Shown here in pieces: positions 56,480-64,000 of a DNA stretch of 64,000 nucleotides. Under the pieces are notes generated by a model. That model ran no database searches. It was not told where the DNA came from and saw only the letters and a list, made by a program, of their open reading frames with translations. Position 1 is the stretch's first letter; every line of letters begins with the position of its first letter. This DNA comes from Posidonia oceanica (Eukaryota > Streptophyta > Magnoliopsida > Alismatales > Posidoniaceae). Location: assembly GCA_037176725.1 (NCBI GenBank), contig JAZBRS010000013.1, positions 4,963,001-5,027,000 of the forward strand. The letters run 5' to 3'. The position numbers were made by a program, and so were the translations under genes.

Positions 56480-58357
56480 CTATTTGGCTCTCTTTACTAG
56501 GACATCCCACTCAAATACATCAGCATTTGCCTTGTCGTAGACTATGTCCCTGAATGTCCAGCAATCATCAATGTTGTGACCATGTCTTCTGTGGAATGGA
56601 TAGACTTTGCTTCGGTCACTATGCGGCATTTCTGGCCTGACTGGTGGAAGTTTGATTGTTTTTGCATTTTCCAGCTCTATGAACATGTCTGTCAAGGTGA
56701 CAGGTAGAGGAGGGTACTGGTCACGCTTTCCTCCTTTGGGCGGCAATAGTTGTGGAGGGGGAACATTGTGATAATTGCCCCTGTTCCCATTGTTGTTGCG
56801 GGGATTTCCGGTGTTGGTTTGGCCATTTTGATTGCCCCTATTCCATTGTGGCCGGGGAGCATTCCATATAGGACGGATTTGCTGTTGAGGAGGATTATTC
56901 CATGTTTGCTGTTGCTGAGGTGGAGGGTTCCATGTCTGCTGTTGCTAAGGAGGAGGGTGGCTCCATGTCTGCTGTTGAGGAGGAGGGTGGCTCCATGTCT
57001 ACTGTTGCTGAGGAGGGCGGCTCCATGTTTGTTGTTGCTGAGGAGCTAGTATGGTCCTTTGCTCGGATGGCCTTCGTGCGGAACTCATCTTGTTGACAGT
57101 TTAGGTCACGTCCTCTACTATCTGTGTTTTCCGGCTCTTCTTGGGCTCCTCCATAAATTCATGCAGATTTTCTTTAACGGAGGCTGCCACTTCATATAGA
57201 GTCGTTACATTAGGACAGTAGGCATTCACAAGTCTCTTCTTCATCGGTCCAGTGGTATTTGCAATAAGGGTCTGGACCACTTGTCTTTTTGGAATGGTCA
57301 AGCCTAATCTAGCTGCCATTTCCCGCCATCTGTTGGCAAATGCTACCCAGCTCTCGCCTTGCTTCATGACCTCTTTGCTCAGGTCGTGGAAGGTCGGCTT
57401 AGGATCTATCTTGTGCTGGTATTTAGTGAGGAAGCTCTCTCTGATTTTATCAAAGTTGTTGAGATCTTCTTTGGAGAGAGTGAGAAACCAATCCATAGGC
57501 TCTCCTTCAAATGAGTAGAAGAACAAGTGTACGACGAGCCCCAAGTCATGGAAGTAGGGGGCTGACTCCATTTGGAACTGCACCAGGTGACTGAGTGGGT
57601 TGGTGGTTCCGTTGAACTTGGGAGTCTTTGGGTACTTGAAGTCCGAGGGGAGTCTGAATGGAGGAAACCAGCTCATATCAAAGTTTGCCGGAGCTTGGGT
57701 ATGTACCCTTAATGTGCTGACCATTTTTCTCATCTCATCTAAATTTGTTATCCTGACTGATGGGGTCGGGATATGTGAGTTAAGGGATTGATGGTTCTGC
57801 TGCTGATGAGGATAGCTGTTGCATAAGTATTGAGGTGCAACCGGCTCGTGTCGTGGAGGAGATGCCTGGTGGTGGTGATAATCTGACTGAGGCTGATTGC
57901 CCGCTGTTGGTGCTTGGGGATGCTGTTCTTGGTGCCCGTAGGGCGGATAGACTCTTTCCCTGTATTCGCCATGTGGCGTGTGATTTTGTTCCTGAATCAA
58001 GGGGTTTGCCCTTGATTTATAAGCTCTGTTGAGCGCTGTACCATGTCCTGGGTGGTTCGTGTCCGACGGTGGGTTGCCATACTGTCCCTGGTATGGTTCG
58101 TCAAGTGTATGGTCCGCAACTGGCCTTCGTTGTCTTTCACCGAGGTAGGGTGGCTGCTGGAGGTTGTTCTGACATGGCCTCGTGAGGGCTGATGTCTCTT
58201 CATTTAAGAACTGATACATGGCTCTATACTGGATCGAGTCTGGATCCAAGGCTTCTCCGGTGGTTGGATGGTAGATTATAGGCTCCTCTCCTGCTGTACT
58301 TGCCGAGTCTGACCTCTCTCTTTCTAGCTGTTTAGCTTCAAAGACTTGGTTCATCAT
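56480..58357 (-). pseudogene. gag: gag polyprotein of element C
   Basis: ATGATG start at 58357. A 418-residue frame to 57101 includes the whole capsid domain (FKYPKTPKFNGT, PMDWFLTLS, FLTKYQHK). After a TAA at 57101, Gln/Pro/Trp repeats (QQQTWS) follow, then a zinc-knuckle-like segment in which the first Cys is Tyr (VYPFHRRHGHNIDDCW), ending VKRAK TAG at 56480. The stop is at the same codon as TAA 3950 in A. Confidence 0.87.
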
Positions 58358-59921
58358 TGTAGCAACTTAGATAATGAGATGAGATTGGCTTCAAGGCGTA
58401 ATACGCCTCACACTGCAGCGTACAACGTTGGATGCAGATTTCGCAGCGTTCAACGCCCTCAGCTGTATTCCTCTGTTCTTTTTTGTCTTCACTGTTTTCT
58501 TCCTTCTTGTTTTCTTTCTCTCTATTTTTCCTTTCTGTTTTTTTTTTCTTTTTTTTTCTCTTTTTTTTTCTTTTTTTTCTAATTTTTTTTTCTAATTTTT
58601 TTCTCTCTTCTTTTTCTAATTTTTTTTTCTTTTATATAAATGAAGGATTACAAGTGCTTACAAGGGAAAAAGGAAATTACAGGAACTTTTGGAACTTAAT
58701 ACAGGTTCCTAAAAAAGTAAAACAGGAATATAAGACTGGCACTGTCACTGCTTTGGTTTTTTTCAAATGTTTTCTCCTGCCAATCGATCACACAGAAGAG
58801 CTAAAGATCAACAGCCAATCAGAGAATGCGTTAGACGTGAGATCTGCTGCGTATAACGTTAAACGCAGATATCCCGACGTCTAACACCTTGTTTACAGGA
58901 AAACTGCACAGAAACACTTTCAGACAGCGATTAGAGTTTTAATTTCCATTTTCTCTTTGAGATTAGTGTTTTAAACCTGCGTGGTTCTCAGGGTTCCTTA
59001 AGGCTTAGGTATGGCTTCTTTTTTTTTGGGATTTCTATGGCTCCTCACAAGATGAGTGAAATTTTCCTTTTTTGGTACTACCCCCTACCTCAACTCCTGA
59101 GGATGTTAGGGGGAGCCCGAATACACTTAGGTCCCTACCCCGTAGAGGTAAAGCCCAGCATACTCAGGATTGATCGGGTCCCTCGTGTATCAATCACAGC
59201 AACAATCAAATTAAACAATCCACCGAAGGGGGGAAGCAATATAAACCAAAACTTGAGGTTCTAATTAACTTTCACAAAAAGCCAAGGAAGAAGGAGGGCC
59301 CCTTGTGAAAGAAAATGACAATACAAATACATTTCCTAGGCCCTTTGCAACAGTGGAGCTAGGGACCTAGACGGTTATTTGTATAACTCAAGAGATGATA
59401 CACAGAAATTAGTTCCCAATGAGGGCCACGCCAGTTATAGAGAAAATTCGATTTTTATTGATTTTTGAAAAGCACCCAAAGATTAAGGTTCTGGTCCCTA
59501 CAACAAAGTTGATCACCTCACACCTCAGCCTTTGGGCCAGTTATAACAGGAAAACAAAGAGAAAATTGAAATAGAAAAGATTTCTGTTTAGTGGTCGTTG
59601 GACGCGTATATTGGAGCATCCAATGTTGGACACAGTAGGTTACGTGTATAACGTATTGACAGTGTTTTTTTCCAGAAAAACAGTAGCTTTTACAAATCAC
59701 CCCCACGCCCGAGAATCCCAGAGAGAAGGGGGTGATTTCAGTTATTTTGACGTAAAAGAAAACAAGAAAAAGATCATGGCGCCTCGAAACACTATGAGGA
59801 ATTTCACCACTTCTTTAAAACTTAAGAAAAACTAAGAAACTAAAATTAAAAACTAAGAATGTCAATAATGAGGAGGAAGAAGAAAGAAGGGCTTACACAC
59901 CTTGCACGGGGGCACTTTTAA
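58358..59921. other. Untranslated leader of element C
   Basis: No gene. Poly-T/TC run at 58495-58640 (purine-only on the coding strand, as in A). Splice-donor-like GTGCAAG/GTGTGT near 59897. Hairpin modules at 58397-58457, 58830-58887 and 59597-59654 match the three in the leader of A. Confidence 0.6.
58397..59654. repeat. Double-hairpin modules in the leader of element C (three copies)
   Basis: Copies at 58397-58457, 58830-58887 and 59597-59654, in the same relative places as 2007, 1599 and 830 in A. Stem bases differ from those of A in several positions. Confidence 0.72.
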
Positions 59922-59941
59922 CCGTCCCACCGTGATCGCCA
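59922..59941 (-). other. Primer binding site of element C
   Basis: Lower strand TGGCGATCACGGTGGGACGG, identical to that of A. Confidence 0.75.
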
Positions 59942-59944
59942 GAC

Positions 59945-60093
59945 TATGGAATGTGGAAAAAAAATGAAGAAGAGAAAGATATCGGGGACTTGGAGATGGT
60001 TTTGTCTTGCCTTGGTCGCTTCAACCGTCGTTGGTGTTGCCTACCCCCCCTCGTTCTTCTTGGTGCACGATTTTTAGCTTGTGAGGTGGTGAG
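59945..60093 (-). repeat. Fragment of the 5' LTR of element C
   Basis: The last 149 bases of the LTR, ending CCATA (A: CCACA) before the primer binding site; broken by the start of D at 60094. Confidence 0.7.
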
Positions 60094-63000
60094 TGTAGAC
60101 ACCCCATTTTGACAGCCTGGAAGTTGGCTGTTTTCTTTTGCAGGCTCGTGTGGATTCTGGAATGGCATTCCTTTTCCTAACCCATTTTTCTAGCCCAAAA
60201 TCAAGCCTAAAACCCTACCCAAACCCTAGAAGCCTTAACCCAAGCTTTTTACAACATTTAAAACCCTTCTAGGCCCACGCCCAAGCCCATTTGCAGCTTG
60301 TGTCAACTGAGTGTGTTGGACGCGCCTTGAGCTAGCGTCCAACGTTGGATGCCTCCTGCTCCGGTGTCCAACGACTCAGTTGCAGCAGCGGCTGCTTCGC
60401 CCCCTTCGGCTCACTACCCGTCCACTCCACCGCCTCCCTGCACTTAGTACCCATCCCCTCTTCCACTCCACACCATCCATTACTTTCCAAGCCCAAGTTA
60501 CTACCCATCTTCTCCCCATCAGCACCTAATCCGCTCTCTAACCCGTCACTGCCAGTAGTTGACTTCTGCCGCCTGCACCTGCCACCGCCCTGACCTCGTC
60601 GGCCTTCTGACAGCACCCATGCCCTCCCTTGACAATCCTCGTGGCTTCCCCACACTCACCCGCACCTGCCACCACCTGCAATTGCCAGAATTTGGCCTGC
60701 AACTTTGCCTGCCAGCACTTGAACCCATGCCCAGCTGAACAAAACTGCGACTTCATGTCATTGCAGCACTCACCACACTGAGCCAAGAAGAAATTCGCCA
60801 CCTCTAGAGCGTAGGGTGCACTCTCCTCTCTGTCCTCGACCCTTCGCCGACTCTTCTGGAGCTTCCAGCAGCTCGTGCGACCTCGCCGGAGTAGCTCCTG
60901 CCGCTACATCAGCAACGCTGGCAAGCGAGGTGGAACCGCCGTTCCAGGTCGTCAAACGGTAAGCCTTCCATCCCTGTAGCTCTTGCATGCCTATTAGCAC
61001 ATTCCCAAGCATTTTTACATTTTTTTTTAATCCTTTTGGCCGCGATTTGGGGCCAAGAGGAAGTTCAGTGTGTTGGACGTGCCATAGGCCGGCGTCCAAC
61101 ACCCTGTCTGGCCTTGCTCTTGTTCTGTTGCTCTCCATGCTTTGTTATTGTTGGTTCTTTTGTGAATCCATGCTACATGCTTCCTTAAATGTCCACTGAT
61201 ACTATGCCATGCCTATTTGCTTGTTCCATGCTTGTTTGAATCATCTTTGCATGCTCTGATATCATTCTGTCATCTGCCTGCGTTGGACGCCAGGGTGAGC
61301 CGCGTCCAACGTTGGACGCTGGTTCAACTAGCGTCCAACACCCTTGTTAGCTGTAGCTTGCTGCCATGCCTACACCTTGCTTATTTTTGATATTTGCTTA
61401 TGATCCATGCTTGTTTAGAGATGCCTGGCCCCTATGGCAACCATTCTTAGGTTTGCTAGGTCATTTCAAGTTGCATGCCTTCCTTTTGCAAGTTTAATCC
61501 TATATTCCTATGCATGTTCCCTTTTATTTTGTTCTCTTGAATTAAATGCTTGCTATGCATGTTTGCTCTTACATGTCTTTAATGTGTTTGCATGCATATA
61601 GGTGGGGTTAGAGCTGAGCTCCCCCTTTAGTACAGGTAGGTCTGCCTGCTTTGGTCGTTGGACGCCAGAGCCTTCAGCGTCCAACGTTGGACACTGCTGG
61701 CTCTAGCGTCTAACATCCTAGCTCCTCATTTTGTTGTTTAAAGCTAGCATGATGTTCTGATCTGGTTCTTTGTGTGTCTCCTGTGTTTCCATGCATGTTT
61801 AGTTTCCTCTTCAACCACTCTTCATCCTTCATTAGATTACTTGCTATTTTATGCATGTTTTTTGTGTGTTGTGCCTCCTAGGGCGTTGTACACTGTTGGT
61901 GCAGGTGTCCAACATTGGATGCCGGCCTAGCTTGCGTCCAACGACCTGGTTGTGTCTTTGACCTGGTACAAGCTACAGGTAAGGTTTTTCTGGTTTCTTA
62001 TGCTTCCCTTGCTTGCATGTCTGCCCCATGCTCATCTCTAGTAGCCCAAATGCATGATCCCTATTTTTTATTTGCCTTTTGTATGCTTCCTCATCTCTCT
62101 GTCTTCTGGCCTGTGTTAGATGCCTGTCCCTCTGGCGTCTAACGTTGGACGCCATGCTTAGGGGCGTCCAACAACCTGCTTGCTTTGATCTTTGATCCTA
62201 GCTTGCTCCCTACTCTGATTCCTCTTCTAATGCTCTGTTAGGATAGTCCTGCATGTCATGCACCCATTTAGTTGCATTTTTGCATCTGTACTGCATCCAT
62301 ATAGCTAGATTGCATGGTTTTCTAAAAATTGCATGTTGTCTGCCTCCAGCAGGTGTTGGACGCTAGCAATGCTAGCGTCCAACGTTGGACGCTGGCAACA
62401 CCAGCGTCCAATGCTTGCAGATGGCTGATAGTCATTTTAAAACACCGATTTTGCTTCGCTCGTCGTTTTCCGCGTTTTATGGCTTCTAGTGCTTACTGCA
62501 ACCCCTATGCATGCTGCCTAACCCTTGTTTTGGTTTCGCGCCCCGCCTTGCATCGTTTTTCGCCCCTTTGGCTTGTTTTCCGTGCCTTGCCTCGTTTTCC
62601 GTGTCTTGCATTGTTTTTCGTAATCCGCACCATTTTTTGCACCCACTTTGCTTTATCACTTGCATGTCACTTGCATTGCTTGGTTTTCCCATAGTTTTGC
62701 TTTATCGCCTGCATCTGCATTATGGCTATGATGCTTACTGCCTAGGAGTTCTCACAAACCAGGGTCCGCCCAGTTCGGAACACTAGCAGCGTGGCTGAGC
62801 ACATAGATAGCACGTTTATTTCCCATGCATAGCAGGTAGGCATCCATGGCATTTAGGGATTAGGCTAGCATTTCCCTGCATTAGCATGAGATAGCCTAAG
62901 AAAGACCGGCTCTCGGGTGTATCAGGGGTGCCTAACACCTTCCCCGTGCGTAACAGGAGTCCTTGCCCTTTCTCTTGGCTCGCATCGACCTTTTCCTTTA

Positions 63001-63306
63001 TCCTAGGCATGAGTCGTAGCATAGCATAGCATAGCATAGCTTAGCTTAGCACTGCATCCCTTTGCCCCTCCTTGCATCCGATTTTGCATGTCTTTTCATG
63101 CTTTACCCCTGGTTTTCCCTGTCTTCCAATTCAATGGACCTGGTGGCGACTCTGATTTTGTCTTATCATTTCTTTTCTTTTCTTTTGCCAGCGTTTCCGA
63201 GTCGAGTTTCTTCCCTCGGATCCCATCACATATAGTGAGCCTATTTTGATCGGTGCACGCAAGCTTTGGTAACGTGCATGGACGATCAGAATTCAGGATT
63301 ACTACA
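60094..63306 (+). repeat. 5' LTR of element D (3213 bp)
   Basis: TG at 60094, CA at 63305-63306. Carries seven hairpin modules, a GCATA microsatellite at 63013-63050 and the box shared with B and E (62925-62962). No gene; ORFs found here are short and unsupported. Confidence 0.87.
60314..62412. repeat. Double-hairpin modules in the LTR of element D (seven copies)
   Basis: Copies at 60314-60372, 61072-61100 (single), 61282-61340, 61657-61714, 61885-61942, 62114-62172 and 62353-62412. The best is 62353-62412: GTTGGACGCTAGC, loop AAT, GCTAGCGTCCAAC, then GTTGGACGCTGG, loop CAACA, CCAGCGTCCAA. Last five copies recur about every 230-375 bases. Confidence 0.85.
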
Positions 63307-64000
63307 GTGGCAACTCTGCTGGGGAGTCGTACTCCGGCTTTCGCCTTGGCCTTCTCGCCTCTTGCTTTTGTGTTTTGCTTGCCTTTTGCTTCTACTTGCC
63401 TTACCTGCTTGCTTGTTTATTTACCTGCTTTATGCCATGATTGCTTGCGCTGCTTTATTTGCCTACATCACATGTCTAAATACTTGCTTGGCACACCATG
63501 CATGCCTTTTGAATGATGAATGCTTCCTTTTACACCAATGCAATGCCACTGCACCTGCACATGCTATGCATATCTGCCTTTTACTATGATGAGTGTTTTT
63601 TCTTCACTATCATGCTCACGCACACATACACATGCCATGCCCATGCCTTTCGCAATGATGTGTGTTGCTTGCTTGCCATGTTTGGGTGATTTTCTTCCCC
63701 TTTTTTGCATTAAGCCTAAGGACAATTAGAGACTGATTGCTTCCCCCATGGCTAATTAAAAACAACAAGTAAAAAGAACTTCTAGGAGCAGCTAGAGACT
63801 GCAAACACACTTGCACCCCCTTTGAGTTAATAAAATGTGCAAGATAAAACGCGAAGCATTTGCATAAAGCATCATATAGGGCATGCATTCTTCTCATCTG
63901 AGTCCACCTACAGTCTGAGAAGGATAGTCCCGGTCTCTTGCCCCTAGTGCTTTGGAGTGGTGTAAGTAGATCGGTCTGTCCCCCCTTGTTAGGGGGTCGC
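63307..64000 (+). other. Primer binding site and leader of element D
   Basis: TGGCAACTCTGCTGGGGAG at 63308 is the primer binding site. The rest is a leader with homology to 43440-43800 of B (inverted). No gene within the window. Confidence 0.65.

Larger units (their letters stand above)
47493..60093 (-). mobile_element. Element C: Tat-like LTR retrotransposon related to A, cut by B and D
   Basis: Lower-strand gag-pol with the same gene order, same primer binding site, same double protease and same post-integrase sequence as element A. The left end stops in its accessory gene at the LTR of B. The right end stops 149 bases inside its 5' LTR at the LTR of D. Its remaining parts must lie beyond those two insertions. 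Confidence 0.87.
60094..64000 (+). mobile_element. Element D: LTR retrotransposon, 5' end only
   Basis: Begins TGTAGACACCCCATTTTGAC inside the LTR of C. LTR, primer binding site and the first 0.7 kb of the leader are visible; coding part lies right of the window. LTR end, primer site and leader resemble element B, so a Tat-like family is likely. Confidence 0.8.

Noticed and set aside
60314..62412. Hairpin modules as ordinary MITE insertions
   Set aside because: Too short, no target duplications seen, double structure and covarying stems not typical; kept as an open finding instead.

Overview
This window is plant nuclear DNA made almost wholly of nested LTR retrotransposons. I see no host gene, tRNA or rRNA. 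The plant assignment rests on Ty3/gypsy polyproteins of the Tat/Ogre type (a second, archaeal-type RNase H after the normal one), on plant mobile domain (PMD) type genes carried by the elements, and on TGTAGACACCCC LTR starts. The species cannot be told from the sequence.

Layout. Element A (+, 1-23638) has the end of its 5' LTR at 1-536, then gag, two successive aspartic-protease domains, RT-RNase H, archaeal-type RNase H and integrase up to 10209. A 12-kb tail follows, with three antisense genes and a block of minisatellites, then the 3' LTR (22226-23638). A sits inside the integrase region of element E (+, 23639-33669), of which this window holds the integrase remainder, a sense-strand captured gene, tandem repeats and a 4.2-kb 3' LTR. 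E abuts, and probably lies inside, the post-integrase region of element B (-, 33670-47492; 5' LTR 44090-47492). B lies inside an accessory gene of element C (-, 47493-60093), a relative of A. Element D (+, from 60094) lies inside the LTR of C, and only its 3.2-kb 5' LTR and leader are visible. The inferred insertion order is C, then B, then E, then A, with D at some time after C.

How the parts work together. gag makes the particle, protease matures it, RT with the two RNase H domains copies the RNA from a tRNA primer at the PBS and a polypurine tract, and integrase inserts the DNA. The extra genes of A lie antisense behind integrase, have clean GT-AG introns, and belong to the PMD-like superfamily. 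All coding regions are damaged to some degree. Where copies can be compared, most stops are C-to-T or G-to-A changes, as expected of methylated plant repeats.

The signal least explained by known parts is a recurrent module of about 60 bp made of two abutting hairpins (GTTGGACGC, loop, GCGTCCAAC, twice, joined at AACGTT). It occurs about 30 times, in the LTRs, leaders and tails of A, B, C and D. Stem sequences vary with apparent compensation, and the LTR of E lacks it.
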